From Actinomadura viridilutea (lineage in GTDB: Bacteria > Actinomycetota > Actinomycetes > Streptosporangiales > Streptosporangiaceae), in the NCBI GenBank assembly GCA_003001795.1, contig PVNI01000008.1:186001-250000 (forward strand): a stretch of DNA of 64,000 bases, written 5' to 3'. Position numbers and translations under genes: made by a program. Shown here in pieces: positions 29,371 to 38,112 of this stretch. The notes below the pieces were generated by a model. That model was given only the letters and a program-made list of their open reading frames with translations, had not been told where the DNA came from and did not search any database. Every line of letters starts with the position of its first letter. The stretch's first letter is position 1.

Positions 29371-29424
29371 GGTTCGATTCTTCACCATGGCCCCCGCGGC
29401 GGGGGCGAGGCGGGGCGCGGCGCG

Positions 29425-29889
29425 TCAGGATCGGCCCGCGGCCGCCCTGCCGGGCGATCCGGACGCCTTCCCCGGCGCCTCCCCGGACGGGCCGTCGGAG
29501 GCGGCGTCGGCGGACGCGGCGCAGTCGGCGCAGGTGCCGAACACCTCGACGGTGTGGGTGATGTCCACGAACCCGTGCTCGGCCCCCACCGCGTCGGCCC
29601 ACTTCTCGACGGCCGGGCCCGCGACCTCCACGGTCCGGCCGCAGCCGCGGCAGACCAAGTGGTGGTGGTGCTCCTCGGTGCGGCAGGCGCGGTAGACGGC
29701 CTCGCCCTCGTCGGTGCGCAGCACGTCCACCTCGCCGGAGTCGCTGAGCGCCTGCAGCGCCCGGTAGACCGTGGTCAGTCCGATCTTGGAACCGCTCGCA
29801 CGCAGGTCGGCGTAGATGTCCTGGGCACTGCGGAAGCCCTCGCACTTGGCCAGAGCCTGCCGTACCGCGTTGCGGCGGGTCGTCGTCAT
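29425..29889 (-). CDS. zur: Fur-family zinc uptake regulator Zur
   Basis: 154 residues from ATG 29889. The winged helix reads RRNAVRQALAKCEGFRSAQDIYADLRASGSKIGLTTVYRALQAL. Metal sites: the TEEHHHHLVCRGCGRTVEV regulatory and structural zinc region and C-terminal GTCADC. Co-localisation with znuBCA identifies it as the zinc-specific member rather than Fur. The start ATG overlaps the znuB stop (ATGA). The tail after CADC is Ala/Ser-rich. It likely represses znuA through the box at 32541. Confidence 0.94.
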   Translation of the reverse strand: MTTTRRNAVRQALAKCEGFRSAQDIYADLRASGSKIGLTTVYRALQALSDSGEVDVLRTDEGEAVYRACRTEEHHHHLVCRGCGRTVEVAGPAVEKWADAVGAEHGFVDITHTVEVFGTCADCAASADAASDGPSGEAPGKASGSPGRAAAGRS

Positions 29890-30764
29890 CCCCCTCTTAC
29901 CTCCGCCTCGGCTGTCGCGCCTGCCCGGGCCTCGTCGGGGACCGGGGCCGGGACCGTGCGGCGCCGGCGCACCACCGATCCCCCGACCACCGCGGCCAGG
30001 AAGATCGCCAGGGCCAGCAGCACGATCGACGGGCCCGGCGGCAGGTCGTACTGGAACGACCCCGCCAGCCCCGTCACCGCCGACAGTACACCGACTCCCA
30101 TCGCCACCAGCATGGTGCCGCGAAAGCCCCGTGTCACCTGCTGCGCGGCCGCCACCGGCACGACCATGAGCGCGCTGACCAGCAGCAGCCCGATGGCGCG
30201 CATGGCGATGACCACGGTGACCGCGGCGGTCGCCGCGATCAGCACGCTGAGGAACCGGACGGGCAGCCCCGCCGTCCGCGCCACCTCCTCGTCCTGGCAC
30301 AGCAGGAACAGCTCACGCCCGAACACCAGCACGATGCCCAGCACGACCACGGCCAGGCCCGCCACCACGTACAGGTCGCGGGCGGTGACGCTGGTGATCG
30401 ACCCGAACAGGTAGGCCTGCAGGCTCGCGCCGCCGCCCTCCCGGTTGGTCAGCAGCACGCCTCCGGCGAGCCCGCCGTAGAAGAGGACGGCCAGCGCCAC
30501 GTCGCCGCCGCTGCGGCTGCGCGCGCGCAGCACCTCGATCGCGACCGCGCCGAGCACGCACACCACCAGCGCCCCGAGCAGCGGGGACGTCCCGGTGAGC
30601 AGCGCCAGGCCGATTCCGGTCAGCGCGATGTGCCCGACGCCGTCGCCGAGCAGCGACAGCCGGCGCTGCACGATGAACGTGCCGACCGCCGGGGCGGTCA
30701 CGCCGATGAGGATCGCGCTGACCAGCGCGATCCTCATGAAGTCGTATTGCAGCATGTCGAGCAT
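29886..30764 (-). CDS. znuB: Zinc ABC transporter permease ZnuB
   Basis: 292 residues of the ABC-3 permease family with about eight transmembrane segments (MRIALVSAILIGVTAPAVGTFIVQRRLSLLGDGVGHIALTGIGLALL; ALVVCVLGAVAIEVL; YVVAGLAVVVLGIVLVF). RLSLLGDGVGHIALTG is the conserved cytoplasmic loop. The start ATG 30764 lies 2 bp after the znuC stop and its own stop overlaps zur. It forms the membrane pore of the ZnuABC uptake system. Confidence 0.95.
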   Translation of the reverse strand: MLDMLQYDFMRIALVSAILIGVTAPAVGTFIVQRRLSLLGDGVGHIALTGIGLALLTGTSPLLGALVVCVLGAVAIEVLRARSRSGGDVALAVLFYGGLAGGVLLTNREGGGASLQAYLFGSITSVTARDLYVVAGLAVVVLGIVLVFGRELFLLCQDEEVARTAGLPVRFLSVLIAATAAVTVVIAMRAIGLLLVSALMVVPVAAAQQVTRGFRGTMLVAMGVGVLSAVTGLAGSFQYDLPPGPSIVLLALAIFLAAVVGGSVVRRRRTVPAPVPDEARAGATAEAEVRGG

Positions 30765-30766
30765 GG

Positions 30767-31543
30767 TCAGCCGGCCCTCATCCCGATCTCGTCCGAGCGG
30801 GCCCCCTCGCGCGGCCCGTGGTGGTGCGGGTCCTCGGCCTGAGCCGCCCGACTCCAGGCGGGCGGCGGCGGCGCGCCCTCGTGCGCGACGCGGCCGTGCT
30901 CCATGACGACGCACCGGTCGATCAGCGGCTCCAGCGGGCCGAGCTCGTGGGCCACCAGCACCACCGTGCGGCCCCGCCCGGCCAGCTCGCGGAGAATGGC
31001 GGCCAGGGCGGCCTGGCTGGCGGCGTCCACGCCCGCGGTCGGCTCGTCCATCACCAGGACGTCGGGCTCGCCCGCCAGCGCCCGCGCGATCAGCACCCGC
31101 CGCTGCTGGCCGCCGGACAGCAGGTGCGCCGAGTCGCGCGCCCGGTCGGCCAGGCCGACGGCGCGCAGCGCGGCGTCCACCGCGGCCCGGTCGGCGGACG
31201 AGGCGGGCCGCCAGCGCGACCGCCGGGCCACCCGGCCGGACGCCACGATCTCGCGCACGGTCGCGGGCACGCCGCCGCCCGCCGGCAGCCGCTGCGGCAC
31301 GTAGCCGACGCGCTTCCAGTCGCGGAACCGGGCGGGCGGCACGCCGTAGATCTCGGTGCGCCCGCCCGACAGCGGCACGAGCCCGAGCAGGGCCCGCACC
31401 AGGGTGGACTTGCCGGACCCGTTGGCGCCCAGCACCGCCAGGAACTCCCCGGCGCCGACCCGCAGGTCGACGCCGCTCAGCGCCTCGCGGCCGTCGAACC
31501 GGACGCGGCCGCCGGTCATCTGCAGGGGCGGGGCGGAACTCAT
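30767..31543 (-). CDS. znuC: Zinc ABC transporter ATP-binding protein ZnuC
   Basis: Walker A GANGSGKST, Q-loop region VPQRLPAGGGVPATVRE, ABC signature LLSGGQQRRVLIARAL, Walker B VLVMDEPTAGVD, and H-loop LVAHELGPL. ATG 31543 overlaps the znuA stop (ATGA). Length about 258 residues is normal. It energises zinc import with ZnuA and ZnuB. The C-terminal 30 residues are His/Ala-rich and not conserved. Confidence 0.95.
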   Translation of the reverse strand: MSSAPPLQMTGGRVRFDGREALSGVDLRVGAGEFLAVLGANGSGKSTLVRALLGLVPLSGGRTEIYGVPPARFRDWKRVGYVPQRLPAGGGVPATVREIVASGRVARRSRWRPASSADRAAVDAALRAVGLADRARDSAHLLSGGQQRRVLIARALAGEPDVLVMDEPTAGVDAASQAALAAILRELAGRGRTVVLVAHELGPLEPLIDRCVVMEHGRVAHEGAPPPPAWSRAAQAEDPHHHGPREGARSDEIGMRAG

Positions 31544-32520
31544 GAGCACTCCAGCGCGGATCGCAGCGTGTCCAGGTTCCGGCGCATGATCGACATGTAG
31601 TCGTCGCCGGACCCCTTCGCGACCCCCTCCACCGGGTCGAGGACGGCGGTGCGCACGCCCGCCTCCCGGGCCAGGGTCTGCGCCACCTTCGGGCTGACCA
31701 GGGTCTCGGTGAACACGGTGGTGGCGCCCGCCGACCTGATCCGGCGGGTCAGCTCGCTCAGCCGGGCCGGGGACGGCTCCGCGGACGGGTCCACCCCGGC
31801 GATGGAGACCTGCGTGAGGCCGTACCGGTCGGCGAGGTAGCCGAACGCGGCGTGCGCGGTGACGATGGTGTCGCGCTCGCAGGACTTCAGCCCGTCCCGG
31901 AACGTCTGGTCGAGCTGCTTCAGCCGCGCGGCCGTCGACTGCGCGCGGGCCTTGTACCCGGCGGCGTGCGCCGCGTCGGCGCCGGCGAGCCTGTCGCCCA
32001 GCGCGGTGGCGATGGTCGCCATGCGGCCGGGGTCCAGCCAGACGTGGGGGTCGTAGGAGACCTTCGACTCGCGGCCCTCCTCGTGGCCGTGCTCCTCACC
32101 GTGCTCATGCTCGTCGGCGCCGGACGGGGCGGGCAGCGTCGGGACGGCGGCCGCCGCGTCCAGCGACGTGTCCTTCGCGTGCTGCTCCACGGCCTTGTCC
32201 ACCGCGGGCTGCACGCCCTTGACGTAGACGGTGAGGTCGGCCTCGCCGATGTCGGCGATCTGCCGGGGGGTCAGCTCCAGGTCGTGCGGCTCGGCGCCGG
32301 GCTCGGTGAGCGTGGCGACCGACACGTCCGGGCCGCCGACCTGCTCCGCCAGCCAGGCCATCGGATAGAACGACGCGACCACCTCGGTCCCGCCGCCGCC
32401 CGCCCCCTCGGCGGTGCCGGAGCCTCCGCAGGCGGTCAGGCCGAGCAGCCCGGCCACGGTCACGGCGGTCACGGGAACGGCGCGGCGAAGCGCGCGAACG
32501 GTGGTACGAGAGGTGAACAC
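31540..32520 (-). CDS. znuA: Zinc-binding lipoprotein ZnuA
   Basis: 326 residues with a lipoprotein signal (AVTVAGLLGLTAC, Cys about residue 31). The ligand His region SFYPMAWLAEQVGG is followed by a His/Glu-rich loop (DEHEHGEEHGHEEGRE), the typical metal-catching loop between the two lobes, and YDPHVWLDPGR. Later TAHAAFGYLADRYGL and TETLVSPKVAQTLA complete the cluster A-I family pattern. It captures zinc outside the membrane and hands it to ZnuB/ZnuC. It is the first gene of the operon. Confidence 0.95.
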   Translation of the reverse strand: MFTSRTTVRALRRAVPVTAVTVAGLLGLTACGGSGTAEGAGGGGTEVVASFYPMAWLAEQVGGPDVSVATLTEPGAEPHDLELTPRQIADIGEADLTVYVKGVQPAVDKAVEQHAKDTSLDAAAAVPTLPAPSGADEHEHGEEHGHEEGRESKVSYDPHVWLDPGRMATIATALGDRLAGADAAHAAGYKARAQSTAARLKQLDQTFRDGLKSCERDTIVTAHAAFGYLADRYGLTQVSIAGVDPSAEPSPARLSELTRRIRSAGATTVFTETLVSPKVAQTLAREAGVRTAVLDPVEGVAKGSGDDYMSIMRRNLDTLRSALECS

Positions 32521-32540
32521 ACCTCAAGTGTGGACGAAGA

Positions 32541-32555
32541 TGAAAACGGTTGTCA
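32541..32555 (-). promoter_or_regulatory. Zur-box-like palindrome upstream of znuA
   Basis: TGAAAACGGTTGTCA (32541-32555) is an imperfect palindrome (6 of 7 arm positions pair) resembling known actinobacterial Zur boxes, such as TGAAAATNATTTTCA. It lies 21-35 bp upstream of the znuA start, overlapping the end of the preceding gene. Zur bound with zinc would repress the operon. Confidence 0.78.
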
Positions 32556-32858
32556 AAACCGACCAAAGAGATGACCTGCGGCAAATGCCGCCAACACCGC
32601 CATCGCCGCGATGCGCAGCGCCCGTCCGGAGGCGTCCAGCGCCGGCCAGTTGAGGTAGGCGAACCAGGCGAGCAGCGCCAGCAGCGCCAGCAGCCCGGCG
32701 GCCCCCACCCAGCCGGTGCCCACCATGCCGACGGCCAGCAGCGCGAACACGGCCGCCAGCAGCACCCAGCGCGGCAGCCGGTGCAGGAAGACCACCGGCG
32801 TCGCGCTCAACCGTTCGATCGTCGCCCGCATTCCCGAGGGCTCGCTCCCTGTCCGCAC
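32553..32858 (-). CDS. DUF6703-like small membrane protein
   Basis: About 101 residues with three hydrophobic segments (WVLLAAVFALLAVGMVGTGWVGAAGLLALLALLAWFAYL and ALRIAAMAVLAAFAAGHLF). It is typical of the actinobacterial DUF6703 proteins. Its stop overlaps the Zur box, and the same strand continues into znuA after a 32-bp gap, so the box may lie behind its message. The start is GTG 32858 or ATG 32831. Function unknown. Confidence 0.72.
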   Translation of the reverse strand: MRTGSEPSGMRATIERLSATPVVFLHRLPRWVLLAAVFALLAVGMVGTGWVGAAGLLALLALLAWFAYLNWPALDASGRALRIAAMAVLAAFAAGHLFGRF

Positions 32859-32912
32859 GCTCCCAACCTAGCCGGGCGGGCGGTCGCGGCGCCCGGCTGG
32901 GAGGATGGCCTC

Positions 32913-33197
32913 ATGATCGCCATCACCCGGTACCGCGTCCCCGAGGAGCAGGCCGAGGGCTTCGCCGAGCAGATGGGCCAGATCCTGGAGGCCCTGGCGG
33001 CCAGCCCCGGTTACCGCTCGGGGCGGCTCGCGCGGACCGTCGACGACCCGACCCTGTGGGCCCTGGTCACCGAGTGGGACGGCGCCGGCCACTACCGGCG
33101 CGCCCTCGGCGCCTATGAGGTGCGGCTGCGGTTCATCCCGCTGGCGGCGATGGCGCTGGACGAGCCCGGAGCGTACGAGATCGTCGCGTCCCGCTGA
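32913..33197 (+). CDS. Antibiotic biosynthesis monooxygenase-like (ABM) protein
   Basis: 94 residues, one dimeric alpha/beta ferredoxin-like fold: MIAITRYRVPEEQAEGFAEQMGQILEALAASPGYRSGRLART, then LVTEWDGAGHYRRAL. ATG 32913 follows GGGAGGATGGCCTC. Small ABM proteins include quinone-modifying monooxygenases and heme-degrading enzymes; which type this is cannot be told without further residues. It stands alone between the zinc operon and a secreted protein. Confidence 0.85.
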   Translation: MIAITRYRVPEEQAEGFAEQMGQILEALAASPGYRSGRLARTVDDPTLWALVTEWDGAGHYRRALGAYEVRLRFIPLAAMALDEPGAYEIVASR

Positions 33198-33408
33198 CTT
33201 TCCAGCGCCCTTCGCCTCGTGTTGGAAAAGCCGGCGGAAAAGATCATCCTGGCGCCGTTTGGCGCCGCGCGCATCCGGCGATCACTGCCGCGTCACGATC
33301 ATGTCGGCCGGCGTGGGCGCCGGGGCACGCGACCGGCGTCCGGAACCGAGCCCGTCCCGGGCGGGGGCGGCCTTCGGTGCGCGGCCGGAACCACCGAGGG
33401 GAGCTGGG

Positions 33409-34860
33409 ATGCGTCATGCCGCCGCGCTGACAGGACTGCTGGGAGTGACGACGCTCGCACCCTTGGTCACCGATGTGGGGTCGTCCGTCCGGCGCGCCGA
33501 GGCCGAGCAGAGCGTCGCGGCGGCGTCCCGTCTGCGGATCGTCGAGTACCGGGGGGTGCGCGTGCCGGTCCCCGCGGACTGGGAGGTCCACTGGCTGGAC
33601 CGCGACCCGACCCGCTGCGTGCGGTACGACCGGCGCGCGGTCTACCTGGGCCGCCCCGGCCCGGAGCCCGACTGCCCCGCCCGCGCCGTCGGCCGCACCG
33701 AGACCCTGCACATCGAGCCGCTCGACTCCGGCGCGTCGACCGGCGAGCCGGCGCGGCAGCGCCGGGCCGGATCCGTGCGCACCGACCGCCTGGCCCGGTT
33801 CGCCGTGCCGCGCGAGCCCGACCACGAGACGGTGCTGCGGCTGCCCGAGGCGGGCGTGCAGATCCGCGGCACGTACGGCGAGGACCCGACCGTCCTGGAG
33901 CAGGTCCTGCGCGGCACCCGGCTGACGTCCGAGTGGACGGGGGCCCAGCGCGGCGCGGCGAACCCCGCCGACCCGCCGGGCTCGGACGCCTTCGGGCTGC
34001 TGGAACAGCTCCTGCCGTGGCTCACGGGGCCCTCGGAGCCGGCGCCGCCGCCGCGGCCGTCCGCCCCCCGGCCGCACGTCAAGCCCCGGCCGCCCGTCGA
34101 GCCCTCGCCGGACAAGCCGCGCGACGCGTCACCGCCCAAGCCGAAGGCGGGCAAGCCGCACAAGCCGCGCAAGCGCAAGAGCTGGGTCACCGGGAAGGGC
34201 TTCGACACCTGCACCGCGCCCTCGCTGCGGGCCATGGCCGCCTGGCGGAGATCGTTCAAGGTGGCCAACATGTACATCGGAGGCGCGGCGCGCGCCTGCG
34301 CCCAGCCCAATCTGAACCGCACGTGGGTGCGCAAGGTCCGCCGGATGGGATACCGCCTCATCCCGACCTACGTGGGCCTGCAGGCGCCGTGCACGCGCTT
34401 CCGGCAGCGCTTCTCCGCCGGGAGCGCCGCCAAGGCGGGGCGGCAGGCCGCCCGCGACGCGGTGCGGCGCGCCCGCGCCCTCGGCATCCCCCGGCGCAAC
34501 CCCGTCTACTACGACATGGAGGTGTACGACAGCCGCAAAGCCTGGTGCCGCAAGGCGGTGCTGACGTTCGTGCACAACTGGACCCGCGCGCTGCGCAAGC
34601 TCGGGTACGTGCCGGGCGTGTACGGCAGCGTCGGCTCGAGCATCCGCGACGTGGGCCGGGCCCGAGGGATCAAGAAGCCCGTGGCGGTGTGGTTCGCGCA
34701 CTGGGACGGACGTACCGATCCCTACAACTGCCCCTACATGTCCCGTCGCTGGTGGCCTCCGCACCGGCGGATCAAGCAGTACCGGGGCGGGCACCGGGAG
34801 ACGCACGGCGGCGTCACCATCAACATCGACAGCAACATGGTCGACGGCCGGGTCTTCTGA
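33409..34860 (+). CDS. Secreted protein with DUF1906 glycoside-hydrolase-like domain
   Basis: 483 residues. A short signal-like N-terminus (MRHAAALTGLLGVTTLAPLV) is followed by a unique region to about residue 190, a Pro/Lys-rich linker (PPRPSAPRPHVKPRPPVEP) and the DUF1906 (Rv2525c-like, TIM-barrel) domain: GKGFDTCTAPSLRAMAAWRRS, GYRLIPTYVGLQAPC, RNPVYYDMEVYD, VAVWFAHWDGR. The D/E in YYDMEVY is the likely catalytic pair. Peptidoglycan or arabinogalactan hydrolysis is a family hypothesis. GTG/ATG choice ATG 33409 has GGGGAGCTGGG upstream. Confidence 0.88.
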   Translation: MRHAAALTGLLGVTTLAPLVTDVGSSVRRAEAEQSVAAASRLRIVEYRGVRVPVPADWEVHWLDRDPTRCVRYDRRAVYLGRPGPEPDCPARAVGRTETLHIEPLDSGASTGEPARQRRAGSVRTDRLARFAVPREPDHETVLRLPEAGVQIRGTYGEDPTVLEQVLRGTRLTSEWTGAQRGAANPADPPGSDAFGLLEQLLPWLTGPSEPAPPPRPSAPRPHVKPRPPVEPSPDKPRDASPPKPKAGKPHKPRKRKSWVTGKGFDTCTAPSLRAMAAWRRSFKVANMYIGGAARACAQPNLNRTWVRKVRRMGYRLIPTYVGLQAPCTRFRQRFSAGSAAKAGRQAARDAVRRARALGIPRRNPVYYDMEVYDSRKAWCRKAVLTFVHNWTRALRKLGYVPGVYGSVGSSIRDVGRARGIKKPVAVWFAHWDGRTDPYNCPYMSRRWWPPHRRIKQYRGGHRETHGGVTINIDSNMVDGRVF

Positions 34861-35120
34861 CCCGGCGCAGAACCCGCCGACGAGCGTCGGTGCGGCGCTG
34901 TGACCTGCGGCTTCTTCGGGTCGGTGCTCGGATGCCGCCGGTGGTGCCCTAAGCTGGAGAGCCTTGGAGCGCCCGGGGACGCCGCATGCGCCGCGCCCGC
35001 GCGTTCCACCGCCAACGGGGATCGCATCCGCTCCGACCCGCCGCGACGGCGCGCCGCCCGGCGCGGGCCGGGGCGCGACGACAAGGACCCGCCGACCGCC
35101 AGCCGGATGGAGAAACGCAT

Positions 35121-36509
35121 ATGGCACGCCGTTCCGACGTGATGGACACGATCGTCAACCTCGCCAAGCGTCGGGGTCTGGTCTACCCGTCGAGCGAGAT
35201 CTACGGCGGGCTGCGCTCCTCCTGGGACTACGGCCCGCTCGGCGTCGAGCTGAAGAACAACGTCAAGCGCCAGTGGTGGAAGGCCATGGTGCAGGCGCGC
35301 GAGGACGTCGTCGGCCTGGACTCCTGCGTGATCCTCGCCCGCGAGGTGTGGGAGGCCAGCGGCCACGTGCAGGCGTTCGTCGACCCGCTCACCGAGTGCC
35401 AGTCGTGCCACAAGCGGTTCCGCGCCGACCACCTGGAAGAGGCCTACGCGGAGAAGCACGGCAAGGCGCCGGAGAACGGCCTGTCCGACGTGACCTGCCC
35501 CAACTGCGGGGTCAAGGGCTCGTTCACCCCGCCGCGCATGTTCAACGGGCTGCTCAAGACCTACCTCGGCCCGGTCGAGGACGAGTCCGGCCTGGCCTAC
35601 CTGCGTCCCGAGACCGCGCAGGGCATCTTCATCAACTACCTGAACGTCCAGCAGTCGGCGCGGCGGAAGATCCCCTTCGGCATCGGCCAGATCGGCAAGT
35701 CGTTCCGCAATGAGATCACGCCGGGCAACTTCATCTTCCGCACCCGCGAGTTCGAGCAGATGGAGATGGAGTTCTTCGTCCGTCCCGGCACGGACGAGGA
35801 GTGGCACCAGTACTGGATCGACGAGCGCCTGCGCTGGTACACCGACCTGGGCATCCGCAAGGAGAACCTGCGGCTGTACGAGCACCCGAAGGAGAAGCTG
35901 TCGCACTACTCCAAGCGGACCGTCGACATCGAGTACCGGTTCGACTTCGTCGGCGCCGAGTGGGGCGAGCTGGAGGGCATCGCCAACCGCACCGACTACG
36001 ACCTGAGCACGCACTCCAAGTGCTCCGGCACCGACCTGTCGTACTTCGACCAGGAGGCGGGGGAGCGGTTCATCCCGTACGTGATCGAGCCCGCGGCGGG
36101 CGTGGACCGCTGCGCCCTGACGTTCCTGCTGGACGCCTACGCCGAGGACGAGGCGCCCAACGCCAAGGGCAAGATGGAAAAGCGCACGGTCATGCGGCTG
36201 GACCGCCGGCTGGCCCCGGTCAAGGCCGCGGTGCTGCCGCTGTCGCGCAACGCCGACCTGTCCCCGAAGGCCCGCGACCTGGCCGCGCAGCTGCGCCGGC
36301 ACTGGAACGTGGAGTTCGACGACGCGGGCGCCATCGGCCGCCGCTACCGCCGCCAGGACGAGATCGGCACGCCGTACTGCATCACCGTCGACTTCGACAC
36401 GCTGAACGACGACGCGGTGACGGTGCGCGAGCGCGACTCGATGCGCCAGGAGCGCATCGCCATCTCCCAGGTGGAGTCGTACCTGGCCGCCCAGCTGGTC
36501 GGCTGCTGA
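35121..36509 (+). CDS. glyS: Glycyl-tRNA synthetase, alpha2 type
   Basis: 462 residues, the single-chain class II enzyme of actinobacteria. Motifs: [20 protein letters not shown]; zinc-binding CQSCHKRF and CPNCGVKG; class II motif 2 region [26 protein letters not shown]; and C-terminal anticodon domain from about residue 370. ATG 35121 is preceded by GGAGAAACGCAT. It charges tRNA-Gly. The 260-bp stretch before it (34861-35120) shows no gene and a TAAGCT box at 34950. Confidence 0.97.
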   Translation: MARRSDVMDTIVNLAKRRGLVYPSSEIYGGLRSSWDYGPLGVELKNNVKRQWWKAMVQAREDVVGLDSCVILAREVWEASGHVQAFVDPLTECQSCHKRFRADHLEEAYAEKHGKAPENGLSDVTCPNCGVKGSFTPPRMFNGLLKTYLGPVEDESGLAYLRPETAQGIFINYLNVQQSARRKIPFGIGQIGKSFRNEITPGNFIFRTREFEQMEMEFFVRPGTDEEWHQYWIDERLRWYTDLGIRKENLRLYEHPKEKLSHYSKRTVDIEYRFDFVGAEWGELEGIANRTDYDLSTHSKCSGTDLSYFDQEAGERFIPYVIEPAAGVDRCALTFLLDAYAEDEAPNAKGKMEKRTVMRLDRRLAPVKAAVLPLSRNADLSPKARDLAAQLRRHWNVEFDDAGAIGRRYRRQDEIGTPYCITVDFDTLNDDAVTVRERDSMRQERIAISQVESYLAAQLVGC

Positions 36510-36561
36510 CGCGGCCGTCCGCCGCGCACGGCGGGTGACGACGGCGGGCGAGGACACGGCG

Positions 36562-36594
36562 GGGCCGCGCCTTCGGCGGACGAAGGCGCGGCCC
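36562..36594. terminator. Bidirectional hairpin after glyS
   Basis: GGGCCGCGCCTTCG (36562-36575) pairs perfectly with its complement at 36581-36594, 5-nt loop. It serves glyS and the convergent secreted protein gene. Confidence 0.75.
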
Positions 36595-36638
36595 GGCGTC
36601 GTCGTCGGACCGCCTCGGAGGCGGTCACCCGAAGGGGA

Positions 36639-37316
36639 TCACTCGGTGACGTACAGGGTCTGGTCGTAGACGCCCGACCCGGGGCTGCTCTCGCCGAGCA
36701 GCTTGTAGTTGGCGCTGACCGTCGCGGTGGACGGGCACAGGAAGCTGCTGCCGTTGCTGATCTTGTTGACGGTGGCGTTCCGCACGCCGACCTGGGCCTC
36801 GGCGACGGAGGTGTCGCCGCGGTTCGGGTTGTCCGGGTTGAAGCCGTTGGCGGTCAGGTTGCCGCCGTAGATGCAGGTGATGCCGCCGAGGATGTTCACC
36901 ACCGCGCGGACGCGGAAGTTGGCGATGGTGACGGCTGCGTCACGCCCGCCGGTGTGCGCCGAGTCGTAGGTCGCGCTGCCGCCGGACCAGGGGAAGTTCT
37001 CGGGCGTGATGGTCGCCGAGGTCGAGCCGCTGCACGGGCCGCCGTTGTTGCTGAAGCTCGCCGAGTCGATCGTCAGGCCGCTGCCGTCGGACTGGATCGA
37101 CCCGGTCATCGTCGACTCGTTGCAGCTGCCCGTGCCGAGGGACGTGCTGACCGTGGCGACCCCGAGCAGGGACGCCTGGACCCTGCCGGAGTAGGGGTCG
37201 GCGGTGGCCGAGCCCTTGCGGACGGTGGTCGTCTGCGCGGACGCCGAGGGGACGGCGAGAGCGAGGGCGGCCAGGGTCGCGACACCGAGGACCGCGGTCC
37301 GTCTGAGATGCACCAC
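36639..37316 (-). CDS. Secreted Ser/Gly/Asn-rich protein
   Basis: 225 residues. Sec signal peptide VHLRRTAVLGVATLAALALAVPSASA, AQ cleavage. The mature 200 residues are beta-rich with four Cys (GSC, GPC, ITC, FLC) that may form two disulfides. GTG 37316 is preceded by AAGGAGCAAGTCCG, an optimal ribosome-binding site, which fixes the start. I do not know its family; similar small secreted proteins are common in actinomycetes. It likely ends up outside or on the cell wall. Confidence 0.82.
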   Translation of the reverse strand: MVHLRRTAVLGVATLAALALAVPSASAQTTTVRKGSATADPYSGRVQASLLGVATVSTSLGTGSCNESTMTGSIQSDGSGLTIDSASFSNNGGPCSGSTSATITPENFPWSGGSATYDSAHTGGRDAAVTIANFRVRAVVNILGGITCIYGGNLTANGFNPDNPNRGDTSVAEAQVGVRNATVNKISNGSSFLCPSTATVSANYKLLGESSPGSGVYDQTLYVTE

Positions 37317-37575
37317 CGGACTTGCTCCTTCCGGTTAGCGGGGTGGTGAACGCGAGAGTAATTCGCCTTTTTCGCCCAAGCAATAGCTTGTTTCACGACA
37401 AAGTGGCCAAATCGGGCCAAGGGGTCGAAGTCCGACAAAACGCCTCCGGGGCGGCGGTGAAATGATCGAAACCAGGCGCGCGGCGCCGTTCCCGGAGGGG
37501 GTCCGATGGGCTAACGTGGCCGAGTCAGGGCCTGCGCAGGGGGCCTGATCAGCCGCATCCGACGGAAGGAAGCTC

Positions 37576-38046
37576 GTGCGCCGGTTCGCTCCCGTGGCAG
37601 ACCAGCGCGGACGGCTGTCGCGGTTGCTGGTCATCGCCTTGGGCCTGCTCGGACTCGTGGTCAGCCCGGCCGCCGCGGGCGCGGCTCCGGCGGCCGCGGC
37701 GGCCGGCCACGTCATCCGCACCGGGCAGCCCGGGGCCGCCGGCGCGCCCGGGGCCGGCCGCGCCGTCCGGGGCCGCTCGTCGGCGTCGGCCGCGGCCGTG
37801 CGGCACGCCCGGCACTGCGCCGTCCACGGCTTCCCGCGCGCCGCCGACCTGGCCGCCGCGTGCGACCTCGGCGGAGCGCCGTCCGGCGCGGCGCATGCGG
37901 CCGTCCTGCCGACCGCCCCGCGCGCGGGCCTCCCCTCGCATGCCGTCGCGCGCCGTCCCGAGCCGACGACGCGCATGCCGTCCGCCGGGCGCGCCGTCGC
38001 GCGCGGCCGCGCCCCTCCGTGCTCCACGACGCTCCGGCCGATCTGA
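37576..38046 (+). CDS. Putative secreted Ala/Arg-rich protein
   Basis: 156 residues from GTG 37576 preceded by GGAAGGAAGCTC. The N-terminus SRLLVIALGLLGLVVSPAAAGAAPA is a good signal peptide. The mature part is Ala/Arg/Pro-rich with two Cys (RHCAVHG, AACDLGG). It lies 66 bp before secDF in the same direction. Compositional bias makes it the least certain gene of this region; no homologue recognised. Confidence 0.55.
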   Translation: MRRFAPVADQRGRLSRLLVIALGLLGLVVSPAAAGAAPAAAAAGHVIRTGQPGAAGAPGAGRAVRGRSSASAAAVRHARHCAVHGFPRAADLAAACDLGGAPSGAAHAAVLPTAPRAGLPSHAVARRPEPTTRMPSAGRAVARGRAPPCSTTLRPI

Positions 38047-38112
38047 CCCGACCGGCGCACGCCGGTGTCCGCGGTCCCTCGGAGAGGGCCGCAGTCCTCG
38101 TGGAGGTTTCCC

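Noticed and set aside
34940..35120. Glycine riboswitch or T-box before glyS
   Set aside because: I found no conserved T-box sequence or paired glycine-aptamer core; only a weak TAAGCT box.
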